Source: JALUUH01 sp964636675
GTDB lineage: Bacteria > Pseudomonadota > Gammaproteobacteria > S012-40
NCBI GenBank assembly: GCA_964636675.1
Contig: CAZWUO010000057.1
Span: 1-18,366 of the forward strand
Direction: 5' to 3'
Length of the DNA: 18,366 nucleotides
Under the pieces are notes generated by a model. It saw only the letters and a list, made by a program, of their open reading frames with translations. It ran no database searches and was not told where the DNA came from. Position numbers and translations under genes: made by a program. Shown here in pieces: positions 8,023 to 15,753 of the stretch. How positions within the stretch are numbered: the stretch's first letter is position 1; every line of letters starts with the position of its first letter.

Positions 8023-9473
8023 TATCGTCGCCAAAAAGTAGGTGTCAAAAGAACCAGCAATGTAAATATTTCTAAACGGCCTAGCAACATTGCAAAACAT
8101 AAAATCCATTTAGCCACATCGTTAATATCTCCATAATGCGCAGAAACACTGCCTAAACCTGGCCCTAAATTATTCATGCACGCAGCGACAGCAGAAAATG
8201 CAGTCACTAAATCCAAACCTGTCGCGGTTAAACTCATCGCCATGACGGTAAACGCGCCAACATACAAAGAAAAAAATCCCCATACGGCTTCAAGTACTCG
8301 ATCCTCTAAAATATGATTACCCACTTTGACCGGCACTTGTGCAGAAGGATGGATTAAACGCACCACCTCACGCTTTCCTTGTTTCACCAAAAGTAAAATA
8401 CGAATCACTTTCATGCCGCCGCCCGTTGATCCGGCACAGCCTCCAATAAAGCTCGCGAAAATGAGTAATACGGGAATAAACCCAGGCCACATAGAAAAAT
8501 CAGCAGTGGTATACCCGGTAGTCGTGCCTATAGAAATTGCTTGAAACAAGCCATGAAAAACAGCGTCACTGGTCGCAGAAAAAGTATTATTGAGCAACAA
8601 AAAACCCACTGTTGCAATGGCAACAAATGACAATACTTTGACATAAGTTTTGAATTCCTCATCTTGCAAATAAGGCGACACGGTCAATCCACGCCAAGCG
8701 ATAAAATGCAATGAAAAATTCACCGCTGCTAGCAACATAAAAACCATCGCAACGGCTTGAACCCAATAATTCTGAAAATAACCCATGCTTGCGTCATGCG
8801 TTGAAAAACCACCGATGGCGACGGTTGAAAAGCTATGGGTTAACGCATCAAAACCACTCATTCCTGCGGCCCAGTAAGCCAGCGCACAACTTATGGTTAA
8901 ACCCAGATAAATATACCAAAGCGCCTTCGCCGTTTCAGTGATGCGCGGTTTAAGCTTATTATTTTTCATCGGCCCAGGGGTCTCTGCACGATATAGTTGC
9001 ATGCCTCCAATACCCAGCATCGGAAGCACCGCTACCGCCAAAACAATAATCCCCATTCCGCCCAACCATTGCAGTTGTTGGCGATAAAATAGAATTGATT
9101 TTGGAAGATGATCTAAACCGGTAATGACCGTTGCACCCGTTGTTGTCAAACCCGACACCGATTCGAATACGGCATCGGTGATAGATAACACGGGATTATC
9201 CGATAGTATTAAGGGTAATGAACCGGAAACACTTAACACCACCCAAAACATGGCAACAATAATAAACCCATCGCGCAAACGCAGTTCTTTGCGAAAATGA
9301 CGCACCGGAAACCATAGCAATAAACCAAAGATACTCGTGATAATAAAAGCGTAAAAAAAGGCGAATGCCTCGCCGTCACTGTAAAAAAAACTAACCAGCA
9401 CTGGGGGCAACATGGTTAAACTAAAAACCATGAAAAACAAGCCCATTATTTTTTGTACGGCGGTTCCTTGCAT
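8022..9473 (-). CDS. trkH: Trk potassium uptake channel subunit TrkH
   Basis: Inner-membrane K+ translocating subunit of the Trk system, gated by the cytoplasmic TrkA ring. The 483 residues match TrkH, and the four M1-P-M2 repeats can be followed through their pore loops: TTTGAT (110-115), AIGGFST (219-225), GTTTGYT (316-322) and NNLGPG (434-439). Each has the selectivity-filter glycine. The linker GGCAGSTGGGMKVIR (344-358) is the conserved membrane loop of the family. Many hydrophobic helices are evident, starting at residue 10. The ATG at 9473 has an AGGAAA-like site about 11 bases upstream, which is somewhat distant. It lies 13 bases after trkA, so the two subunits are almost certainly co-expressed, and its stop codon overlaps the start of the methyltransferase gene. 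Confidence 0.97.
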   Translation of the reverse strand: MQGTAVQKIMGLFFMVFSLTMLPPVLVSFFYSDGEAFAFFYAFIITSIFGLLLWFPVRHFRKELRLRDGFIIVAMFWVVLSVSGSLPLILSDNPVLSITDAVFESVSGLTTTGATVITGLDHLPKSILFYRQQLQWLGGMGIIVLAVAVLPMLGIGGMQLYRAETPGPMKNNKLKPRITETAKALWYIYLGLTISCALAYWAAGMSGFDALTHSFSTVAIGGFSTHDASMGYFQNYWVQAVAMVFMLLAAVNFSLHFIAWRGLTVSPYLQDEEFKTYVKVLSFVAIATVGFLLLNNTFSATSDAVFHGLFQAISIGTTTGYTTADFSMWPGFIPVLLIFASFIGGCAGSTGGGMKVIRILLLVKQGKREVVRLIHPSAQVPVKVGNHILEDRVLEAVWGFFSLYVGAFTVMAMSLTATGLDLVTAFSAVAACMNNLGPGLGSVSAHYGDINDVAKWILCFAMLLGRLEIFTLLVLLTPTFWRR

Positions 9474-9486
9474 TTAATAAGTTTTC

Positions 9487-10860
9487 CTAGAGAAAAGTAA
9501 TACCCACTTGGAATAATCGCTCTACTTCCACGATTCTTTTTTTGTCGACGACAAATAAAATCACATGATCTTCTGCTTCAACCATTAGTTCCGAGTGCGA
9601 CACATGCACTTCCTCGCCACGCACAATTGCCCCTATCGTTGCTCCCTTGGGCAATTTAATTTCTTTAATTTTTCTGCCCACCACTTTTGACGAGCGCTTA
9701 TCACCGTGTGCTACCGCTTCAATCGCTTCAGCTGCACCACGTCGTAGAGAGTGCACCGCAGCAACGTCACCTCTTCTAACATGCGCCAATAAACTGCCAA
9801 TAGTGACCTGCTGCGGCGAGATTGCAATGTCAATTAAATCATTTTGTACCAAATCAACATATTCTGGTCGATTGATAATTGCCATCACTTTTCGTGCGCC
9901 CAATCTTTTAGCCAGCATAGAAGACAAGATATTGGCCTCATCATCATTGGTCATGGCACAAAATACATCCGTATTTTCAATGTTTTCTTCTAATAACAGG
10001 CTTGCATCCGCCACATCACCATTTAATACGATTGTCCGCTCTAGCTGGGCCCATACATCTTTTGAACGTTGGAGATTGCGATCAATAATTTTGACTTGGT
10101 ATTTATGCTCTAGCGCTTTTGCCAAGCGCGTTCCAATATTGCCACCACCGGCGATAATAATCCGCTTAACCGGCTTATCAAGCTTCCTAAGCTCGGCCAT
10201 AACCGCTCGAATATTTTTTCGCGCAGCAATAAAAAACACTTCATCATCAACTTCAACAATGGTGTCACCGGTTGGAATTATCGGATTTCCACGACGAAAA
10301 ATGGCAGCAACCCGTGTTTGAATGCCGGGCATATGTTGCTTTAACTCCATTATTGCATGACCGACTAAAGGGCCTCCATGGATTGCTCTCACTGCCACAA
10401 GACGTACTTTTCCGTTTGCAAAATCCAGTACCTGCAATGCACCCGGAAACTCAATAAGACGCTGAATATATTCGGTAACGACCTGCTCTGGACTGATTAA
10501 TACGTCAATCGGCAAAGCTTCTTGGGCAAATAATTGTGGATAGCTCAGATATTCTTTGGCTCGAACACGTGCTATTTTTGTTGGAGTATGGAACAAAGTA
10601 TAAGCGATTTGACAAGCAATCATATTGGTTTCATCGCTATTGGTAACGGCTAAAATCAAGTCGGCATCTTCAGCCCCAGCACGTCGCAATACTTCGGGGT
10701 GGGAGCCATGGCCTAATACAACTTGTACGTCGAGCCTATCTTGTAACGCCCGAATCCGCTGGCTTTCTACATCGACGATCGTAATATCATTAGATTCACT
10801 CGCCAGAGTCGCCGCCACGGTCGAACCCACCTGTCCTGCACCTAAAATAATTATTTTCAT
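9487..10860 (-). CDS. trkA: Trk potassium uptake regulatory subunit TrkA
   Basis: Peripheral cytoplasmic NAD(H)/nucleotide-binding regulator that assembles on TrkH and gates K+ uptake. The 457 residues contain two tandem RCK units, as in the E. coli protein. RCK-N1 has IIILGAGQVGSTVA (3-16) with Asp30 at the end of the second strand, and RCK-C1 runs to about 225. RCK-N2 has RIIIAGGGNIGTRLA (233-247) with Asp260, followed by RCK-C2 up to the C-terminus. Both Gly-rich loops are intact. It lies between rsmB (61-base gap upstream) and trkH (13 bases downstream). The def-fmt-rsmB-trkA order is the one known in E. coli, but there trkH is elsewhere; here both subunits sit together. The ribosome binding site is weak. 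Confidence 0.97.
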   Translation of the reverse strand: MKIIILGAGQVGSTVAATLASESNDITIVDVESQRIRALQDRLDVQVVLGHGSHPEVLRRAGAEDADLILAVTNSDETNMIACQIAYTLFHTPTKIARVRAKEYLSYPQLFAQEALPIDVLISPEQVVTEYIQRLIEFPGALQVLDFANGKVRLVAVRAIHGGPLVGHAIMELKQHMPGIQTRVAAIFRRGNPIIPTGDTIVEVDDEVFFIAARKNIRAVMAELRKLDKPVKRIIIAGGGNIGTRLAKALEHKYQVKIIDRNLQRSKDVWAQLERTIVLNGDVADASLLLEENIENTDVFCAMTNDDEANILSSMLAKRLGARKVMAIINRPEYVDLVQNDLIDIAISPQQVTIGSLLAHVRRGDVAAVHSLRRGAAEAIEAVAHGDKRSSKVVGRKIKEIKLPKGATIGAIVRGEEVHVSHSELMVEAEDHVILFVVDKKRIVEVERLFQVGITFL

Positions 10861-10921
10861 TACAACTTACACTCGATGATTACGCGGCAAGCGCGATGAA
10901 ACATGCTGAAATATTTCTGCG

Positions 10922-12274
10922 TTAAGCCGGTCGTTTAGTGATGCAAGCATAGTAAAAACCGTCCATGCCATTTTCTCCCGGAAGTAAATATCGTCCGATA
11001 TCACCTAGCTTACCCCAATTTGCAGCAATTTTAATTTCTTTTGCATCCACATGCCTGACTAAGAATCGTTTAAGCTGGCCAGCATTTTCTACCTGCAATA
11101 CCGAGCATGTTGCATACACCAGAAGTCCACCGGGTTTTAGCGTTTGCCAAATGGCATTAAGAAGATTTTCCTGGACGCGCACTAACTCGCGCACATCATC
11201 CGCTGAACGCAATATCTTGATGTCAGGATTACGCCGAATAACCCCGGTGGCAGAGCATGGAACATCTAATAATATTCGGTCAAAGTGCTGCCCATCCCAC
11301 CATTTTTCAATATCACCGGCATCCGCGCATATCAGGGTCGCCGCTAAATTCAATCGCGACAAGGTTTCATTGATCAAACGAAGCCTGGGTTCTTTTACCT
11401 CTAACGCGACGACTTCAAGTAAATTTTTCTGTTGCTCAATAATCGCCGCCGTCTTACCACCCGGTGCTGCGCAAGCATCGAGCACTCGCTGCTGAGGCTC
11501 CAGGTTTAATAACTGAGATGCCATTTGCGCAGCGCCATCTTGAATCGAAACCTTGCCAGCAAAAAACCCAGGGATATTCTCAACATGCACCGGACTTTCA
11601 AGCTCCACCCCATAATCCACGCCCGCTATTTCATGGGCATTTATGGTTACTTCGCTGAGCTGCTGCATAAACTTTGCGCGACTCAATTCTCGCGCATTCA
11701 CTCTTAAACTCATGGGTGGATGCTGATTATTCGCGGCTAGGATTTTCTCCCAGTCCTCTGGCCAATCTATCTTTAGCTGTTTAATAAACCATTGAGGATG
11801 AGCCGTTCGAGCAACCTCATCGCTCGCCATTTTTTGCTCAAGATCGGCTTGTTTGCGTACAAATTCTCGCAACACACCATTCACCAAAGCTCGTGCCCAG
11901 TCCCGCTTTAAAGGTTTGACTTGCTTCACTGTTTCATTAATTGCGGCATAGGTAGGCACACGACTAAAGGCAAGTTGATACACGCCGATTGCGATTAATA
12001 ACTTTAATTCGAAATCCTTGGGCTTAAGCGCTCGGCTGAGTAATTGCGCAATGAAATACTCGATACGCGGATACCAACGCGCAACCCCATAAACAAGATC
12101 TTGCGCAAAACCTTGGTCAGAAGGATTTTCTAGCTGGTCAAGATGACGCGATAATACAACACCTAGCGAACGATTTTTCGTTATCACTTCCGCGAGTACT
12201 TTAACGGCTATGAAACGCGGACTATGCTTCGCCAATGGCAGCACCCAAGATAATTCCTGTCGGTTTATGCGCAT
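10922..12274 (-). CDS. rsmB: 16S rRNA (cytosine-967 C5)-methyltransferase
   Basis: Methylates C967 of 16S rRNA using SAM. The 450 residues comprise an N-terminal NusB-like RNA-binding domain (about 20-145, including LVYGVARW and YAAINETVKQVK) and a C-terminal RsmB/Nop2 catalytic domain. The catalytic domain has SAM motif DACAAPGGKTA (266-276), motif IV LLDVPCSATGVIRRNPD (335-351) with Cys340, and motif VI YATCSVLQVEN (387-397) with Cys390 as the expected nucleophile. Both cysteines are present. The start is uncertain: the ATG at 12274 overlaps fmt by 53 bases, while an in-frame GTG at 12244, preceded by AGGA at ten bases, would give a 440-residue protein beginning nearer the conserved NusB-like region. 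Family N-termini begin around there, so the shorter form is quite possible. Confidence 0.95.
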   Translation of the reverse strand: MRINRQELSWVLPLAKHSPRFIAVKVLAEVITKNRSLGVVLSRHLDQLENPSDQGFAQDLVYGVARWYPRIEYFIAQLLSRALKPKDFELKLLIAIGVYQLAFSRVPTYAAINETVKQVKPLKRDWARALVNGVLREFVRKQADLEQKMASDEVARTAHPQWFIKQLKIDWPEDWEKILAANNQHPPMSLRVNARELSRAKFMQQLSEVTINAHEIAGVDYGVELESPVHVENIPGFFAGKVSIQDGAAQMASQLLNLEPQQRVLDACAAPGGKTAAIIEQQKNLLEVVALEVKEPRLRLINETLSRLNLAATLICADAGDIEKWWDGQHFDRILLDVPCSATGVIRRNPDIKILRSADDVRELVRVQENLLNAIWQTLKPGGLLVYATCSVLQVENAGQLKRFLVRHVDAKEIKIAANWGKLGDIGRYLLPGENGMDGFYYACITKRPA

Positions 12275-13193
12275 TTAAAAAACTCGCCGCATCGATTGGC
12301 TTGCCTCCCGGTAATTGCAGCTGGGTAATGCGCAACACAGTTTGATCACCCGTAGCGACATCAATCCCTTGTTTGCTGGCTGACAAAATTTCCCCATACG
12401 CGCACGTTTGCAAGCTGGGTTCAATCGATGCTACAACTTCGGCATTCCATATTCTGAGGGTTTTGTCTTGATACGTCGTTTGGGAAACCGGCCAGGGATT
12501 AAAGGCACGAATTTGGCGGTCAAGAACGCGAGCGGATAAAGACCAGTCAATCACTGCTTCAGACTTACTCAGTTTTGCGGCATAACAGCTTAAGTCCTCG
12601 TTTTGTTTTTTAAGCGTTAATGGTATTGCCGCCAATTGTTCTAATATTTGTAAAATAGCCTGCGACCCAAGGCGAGCCAACTTATCATGCAAGCTTTGTG
12701 AATTATCGCATGGGTTAATAGGACAACTTAACTTGAGCAGCATGTCGCCGGTATCCAAGCCGGCATCCATCTGCATGATGGTGACACCGGTTTGCTGATC
12801 GCCCGCTAAAATAGCGCGCTGGATAGGTGCCGCCCCTCGCCAGCGTGGCAACAAAGAAGCATGAATATTAAAACAACCATAAGTCGGAATGTTTAAAACG
12901 GCCTGCGGCAAAATCAAACCATACGCAACAACGACCATCACATCGGCTTCCAAACGCGACATTTCTAATTGCGCGGCCTGGTCTTTCAATGACAATGGTT
13001 GATAAACCGGAATCCCGGCATCTAGCGCGACAGCCTTCACCGCACCTGACGCAATTTTTCTACCACGCCCTGCTGGACGGTCTGGCTGGCAATACACCGC
13101 AACGACGTCGTGCGCAGCGGCGAGCATTCCGCGCAGCGCTACGGCAGCAAATTCGGGAGTTCCAGCAAAAATAATTTTTAAACGATGCTTCAT
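12222..13193 (-). CDS. fmt: Methionyl-tRNA formyltransferase
   Basis: Formylates Met-tRNA(fMet) with 10-formyl-tetrahydrofolate so that it can initiate translation. The 323 residues fit the family. The N-terminal formyltransferase Rossmann domain starts IIFAGTPEFAAVAL (7-20), has QPDRPAGRGRK (36-46) and the active-site run FNIHASLLPRWRGAAPIQ (108-125), with Asn109 and His111, then MQMDAGLDTGDM (140-151) with Asp147. These are the expected catalytic Asn-His-Asp residues. The C-terminal OB-like tRNA-binding domain (about 205-315) includes IRAFNPWP. It follows def by 12 bases, the classical def-fmt pair, so one transcript is likely. Its 3' end overlaps the annotated 5' end of rsmB in another frame. 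Confidence 0.97.
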   Translation of the reverse strand: MKHRLKIIFAGTPEFAAVALRGMLAAAHDVVAVYCQPDRPAGRGRKIASGAVKAVALDAGIPVYQPLSLKDQAAQLEMSRLEADVMVVVAYGLILPQAVLNIPTYGCFNIHASLLPRWRGAAPIQRAILAGDQQTGVTIMQMDAGLDTGDMLLKLSCPINPCDNSQSLHDKLARLGSQAILQILEQLAAIPLTLKKQNEDLSCYAAKLSKSEAVIDWSLSARVLDRQIRAFNPWPVSQTTYQDKTLRIWNAEVVASIEPSLQTCAYGEILSASKQGIDVATGDQTVLRITQLQLPGGKPIDAASFLNAHKPTGIILGAAIGEA

Positions 13194-13205
13194 AAAAACG
13201 GCTCA

Positions 13206-13709
13206 CTACATGGTTTTTTTGCGCAATTTTTCCATTTTTTTCTTTATGCGCATTCTTTTAATCATCGACAAGTGATCTACAAACATAATACCTTCGAGAT
13301 GATCGAGCTCATGTTGTATGCAAATGGACAGCAGACCGCTCGCGGTTAACTGAAACTTCTCGCCTTTTCTATCCAGTGCCGCGATCTCCACTTGTTCCGC
13401 CCGGTTCACCGGCTCATAAATTGCGGGCACCGACAAGCAGCCTTCGTCTGAGGTTTGACTCCCCTCTTTGGCGATAATCGTTGGATTAATTAAGGCCATC
13501 GGGGCGCTGCTATCATCCGAAACATCAATTACGATGAGCCGAATGGGATGACCTACTTGAACCGCTGCAAGCCCCACCCCTGGAGCGTCATACATCGTTG
13601 CTAACATATCATCAATCAATTGATTCAAGCGCTCATCGAAACTCTCAATCGGCTTGGATACCTGACGCAAACGATCATCAGGAAAATGTAAAATATTAAG
13701 AATTGCCAT
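13206..13709 (-). CDS. def: Peptide deformylase
   Basis: Removes the formyl group from the N-terminal Met of nascent proteins; a metal-dependent cytoplasmic enzyme acting at the ribosome. The 167 residues match the short bacterial type 1 enzyme. All three motifs are intact: GVGLAAVQVG (44-53), EGCLSVP (89-95) with metal ligand Cys91, and QHELDHLEG (132-140) with ligands His133 and His137 and catalytic Glu134. The C-terminus is strongly basic (KRMRIKKKMEKLRKK), suited to ribosome contact. It is the first gene of the minus-strand run and is divergent from dprA across 136 bases, an arrangement like that in Pseudomonas and E. coli relatives. Confidence 0.98.
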   Translation of the reverse strand: MAILNILHFPDDRLRQVSKPIESFDERLNQLIDDMLATMYDAPGVGLAAVQVGHPIRLIVIDVSDDSSAPMALINPTIIAKEGSQTSDEGCLSVPAIYEPVNRAEQVEIAALDRKGEKFQLTASGLLSICIQHELDHLEGIMFVDHLSMIKRMRIKKKMEKLRKKTM

Positions 13710-13752
13710 ACTTGCTCAGCCTAACTCTCTCCTACTCAAAAAACGTGATCTT

Positions 13753-13781
13753 AGCATATAAACTGCGCCTACTTTTGACGA
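13753..13781 (-). promoter_or_regulatory. Possible sigma-70 promoter for the def-fmt-rsmB-trkAH run
   Basis: On the minus strand, TCGTCA (13776-13781), a 17-base spacer and TATGCT (13753-13758) lie about 45 bases before the def ATG in the divergent def/dprA gap (13710-13845). Each hexamer agrees with consensus at four of six positions. On the plus strand I see only weak candidates for dprA, such as TTCAGG (13792-13797) with TGTTAT (13815-13820). Confidence 0.3.
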
Positions 13782-13845
13782 GTGACGATTTTTCAGGCAC
13801 AACAGTAAGAATAATGTTATACCAAGAGACCCTAGGGAATATTGT

Positions 13846-14952
13846 ATGAATAAAAATATAAAATATTGGCTTGCTCTGCAGCGCGCTCCCGGTGTTGGCC
13901 CCGTTACTTTTCAGCGCCTATTAGAGCATGCGGAAGACCCCAAAAACTTGTTTGAAAACATAGAGATGATTAATACCATCCCAAGAATTCCTGCACGCCT
14001 AAAAAACTACCTGCAAGCACCAGACTGGACGCAAGTCGAACAAGATATGCACTGGGCAGACGCAGAGAAAAACAATATACTGACCTATCACTGTGCTGAA
14101 TATCCCGATCTCTTGCGCGCAATGAACGCTCCTCCTGCTGTTTTATTCACCAAAGGCAACACCGCATTACTTAAAATGCCTCAGCTCGCCATTGTCGGTA
14201 GCCGTAACCCTTCCAAGACAGGCAAAGAAAACGCATTTAACTTCGCAAAATCCCTGGCGCAATCCGGCATAACCATTACCAGCGGCATGGCATTGGGCAT
14301 AGACGCAGCCAGTCACCAAGGAGCACTCTCTGCGCCTGGCTTTACCATCGCGGTTGCCGGCACCGGAGTAGATCGAATATACCCCGCAAGACACCAAGCC
14401 CTGGCGCATCAAATTATTGACAATGATGGCTTAATTATTTCAGAGTTGCCGATCGGTACGCCACCATTGAAAGAAAATTTTCCGCTACGAAATCGGATTA
14501 TTAGCGCCTTGAGCTTGGGCGTACTCGTGGTCGAAGCAGCGACTAAAAGCGGCAGCCTAATCACCGCAAGAATGGCAGGGGAGCAAGGCAGAGAAATTTT
14601 TGCCATACCCGGATCTATCCACAACCCGTTGGCAAAAGGCTGTCACGCCCTCATAAAACAAGGCGCTAAACTGGTAGAAACGACCGAAGATATATTAGAA
14701 GAACTTGGGCAAATTGCCTCAGTTGCTATATCATCTAGCAAAGAAATAGCACACCCTGACATTTTGACTGAAACACTCGATGACGAGTACATCCAAGTTT
14801 TAGAAAGTCTAGGATTCGAACCGACTGCGATTAACAGTGTCGTAGAACGCAGTGGGTTAATGCCTGAAGATGTTTCCTCTATGCTCTTGGTACTTGAATT
14901 AAAGGGCTATATAGAGCGTCATTCTGGCGGACATTATTCGCGTAAAAAATGA
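13846..14952 (+). CDS. dprA: DNA processing protein DprA
   Basis: Binds incoming single-stranded DNA and loads RecA during natural transformation; cytoplasmic. The 368 residues show all three parts. An N-terminal helix-hairpin-helix/SAM-like region begins WLALQRAPGVGPVTFQRLL (8-26). The Rossmann core has AIVGSRNPS (115-123), TSGMALGIDAASHQGAL (145-161), AVAGTGVDRIYPARH (169-183), NFPLRNRIISALS (211-223) and SGSLITARMA (235-244). A C-terminal winged-helix domain (about 312-364) ends LELKGYIERHSGGHY. A full-length gene with the winged helix is consistent with a working protein, but it does not prove competence. AGGG lies eight bases before the ATG. It is divergent from def and ten bases upstream of smg, so dprA and smg probably form one transcript. 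Confidence 0.97.
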   Translation: MNKNIKYWLALQRAPGVGPVTFQRLLEHAEDPKNLFENIEMINTIPRIPARLKNYLQAPDWTQVEQDMHWADAEKNNILTYHCAEYPDLLRAMNAPPAVLFTKGNTALLKMPQLAIVGSRNPSKTGKENAFNFAKSLAQSGITITSGMALGIDAASHQGALSAPGFTIAVAGTGVDRIYPARHQALAHQIIDNDGLIISELPIGTPPLKENFPLRNRIISALSLGVLVVEAATKSGSLITARMAGEQGREIFAIPGSIHNPLAKGCHALIKQGAKLVETTEDILEELGQIASVAISSSKEIAHPDILTETLDDEYIQVLESLGFEPTAINSVVERSGLMPEDVSSMLLVLELKGYIERHSGGHYSRKK

Positions 14953-14962
14953 AAGGGTATTT

Positions 14963-15445
14963 ATGATGAAAGAAAATATACTCGATGTATTGATGTACCT
15001 CTTTGAAAATTATCTTGACGAAGAGGAAGCTGTCAATCCAGACCGAGACACCTTAAAGCTGGAATTAGAAGAAGCCGGATTTCCGAAAAGTGAAGTCGAG
15101 AAGGCGCTCGCCTGGCTAGAAGATTTAGCCGAATTACGTAACAAGCAACCCGAGTGGTCGTTGCGCAACAGTCATAGTATCCGTGTATTCACCGCTCAAG
15201 AGATTAAAAAGATTGACGTTGGCGCACGTGGTTTTCTGATTTTTTTGGAAAACATTGGGGTTCTCGATCACGGAACCCGAGAAACTGCCATTGACCGAAT
15301 AATGGCTTTGGAAACCCATGAAATTGATATCGAGAACATTAAATGGGTTGTGTTAATGGTTTTGTTTAACCAACCAGGTTTAGAAGCCGCCTACACATGG
15401 ATGGAAGACTTAGTCTACGAAGAAAATACCAGCAGCATACATTAA
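14963..15445 (+). CDS. smg: Smg family protein (DUF494)
   Basis: A 160-residue member of the Smg/DUF494 family, usually located beside dprA. Its molecular function is not established. Recognisable family features are the N-terminal NILDVLMYLFENYLDEE, the acidic helical region with DRDTLKLELEEAGFP (27-41), ALAWLEDLAEL (48-58), RVFTAQEIKKIDVGARGFL (74-92), the middle LENIGVLDHGTRETAIDRIM and the C-terminal KWVVLMVLFNQPG. The protein is acidic and mostly helical, with no signal peptide or membrane segment. AAAGGG five bases before the first of two adjacent ATG codons (14963 and 14966) serves as the ribosome binding site. The dprA stop is ten bases upstream. In many gammaproteobacteria topA follows smg; here it does not. 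Confidence 0.93.
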   Translation: MMKENILDVLMYLFENYLDEEEAVNPDRDTLKLELEEAGFPKSEVEKALAWLEDLAELRNKQPEWSLRNSHSIRVFTAQEIKKIDVGARGFLIFLENIGVLDHGTRETAIDRIMALETHEIDIENIKWVVLMVLFNQPGLEAAYTWMEDLVYEENTSSIH

Positions 15446-15463
15446 GGCCTCAAAAAAACGAAT

Positions 15464-15501
15464 ACTCCATCAATGCGGGATTAATCCCGCATTGATGGAG
15501 T
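15464..15501. repeat. Perfect 38-bp palindrome (17-base arms around TTAA)
   Basis: The left arm ACTCCATCAATGCGGGA (15464-15480) is followed by TTAA and the exact reverse complement of the arm (15485-15501). Every base pairs, including the self-complementary TTAA. It begins 18 bases after the smg stop. On the plus strand it lacks a downstream T-run, so it is not a textbook terminator for dprA-smg. On the minus strand the stem is followed by ATTCG and then seven Ts, so it would look more like a terminator for transcripts coming from the right. A transcript-end hairpin, a protein-binding palindrome or a miniature mobile repeat are all possible. Confidence 0.9.
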
Positions 15502-15674
15502 GCGAAGATCGAGAATTAAGTCAAATATCTTAAAACTGCATAAAATTTCACCTCTATCACGGTTAACTGCTAACGTGCATGATTCATGAGTAAAACACCT
15601 CATTTCAATGGATTGTACATTAATCATGCATTAATCTAAGACCAATACCATAGCTAGCCTAGATTTTGCTTTAC

Positions 15675-15700
15675 AAGTAGTAAACAATTGTAAGTAGTAA
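15675..15700. repeat. Direct repeat AAGTAGTAA flanking ACAATTGT
   Basis: AAGTAGTAA occurs at 15675-15683 and 15692-15700, separated exactly by the eight-base palindrome ACAATTGT (15684-15691). It lies 40-65 bases before the Sel1-repeat gene, where an operator could sit, but it is short and AT-rich and may be chance. Confidence 0.5.
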
Positions 15701-15725
15701 GCTATATGCTTTTTTCATCACTATA

Positions 15726-15753
15726 ATGACTATGCGTAAATGACTATGCGTAA
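15726..15753 (+). repeat. 14-bp tandem duplication across the start of the Sel1-repeat gene
   Basis: ATGACTATGCGTAA occurs twice in direct succession, at 15726-15739 and 15740-15753. The second copy contains the start codon and first codons of the Sel1 gene. Because 14 is not a multiple of three, the first copy reads as a separate five-codon ORF (M-T-M-R-K) that stops at TGA 15741-15743, overlapping the gene's ATG at 15740. Confidence 0.9.

Larger units (their letters stand above)
15446..15739. other. Repeat-rich intergenic region between smg and the Sel1-repeat gene
   Basis: A 294-base AT-rich gap. It holds, in order, a perfect 38-bp palindrome (15464-15501); CATTAATC twice, 11 bases apart (15618-15636); AAGTAGTAA twice, flanking the small palindrome ACAATTGT (15675-15700); a TATAAT hexamer (15722-15727) without a clear -35 partner; and the first copy of a 14-bp tandem duplication (15726-15739). 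No tRNA or convincing ORF is seen. Confidence 0.8.

Noticed and set aside
8023..8109. N-terminal extension of the methyltransferase by 29 codons
   Set aside because: It lies inside trkH in another frame; the ATG overlapping the trkH stop is the natural coupled start.
9647..10321. 224-codon plus-strand ORF opposite trkA
   Set aside because: It lies wholly antisense to a gene with two intact RCK domains, and its Ser/Arg/Thr-rich translation resembles no family. It is a frame shadow.
10965..11495. 176-codon plus-strand ORF opposite rsmB
   Set aside because: Antisense to the conserved catalytic domain of rsmB, with low-complexity composition and no recognisable motif.
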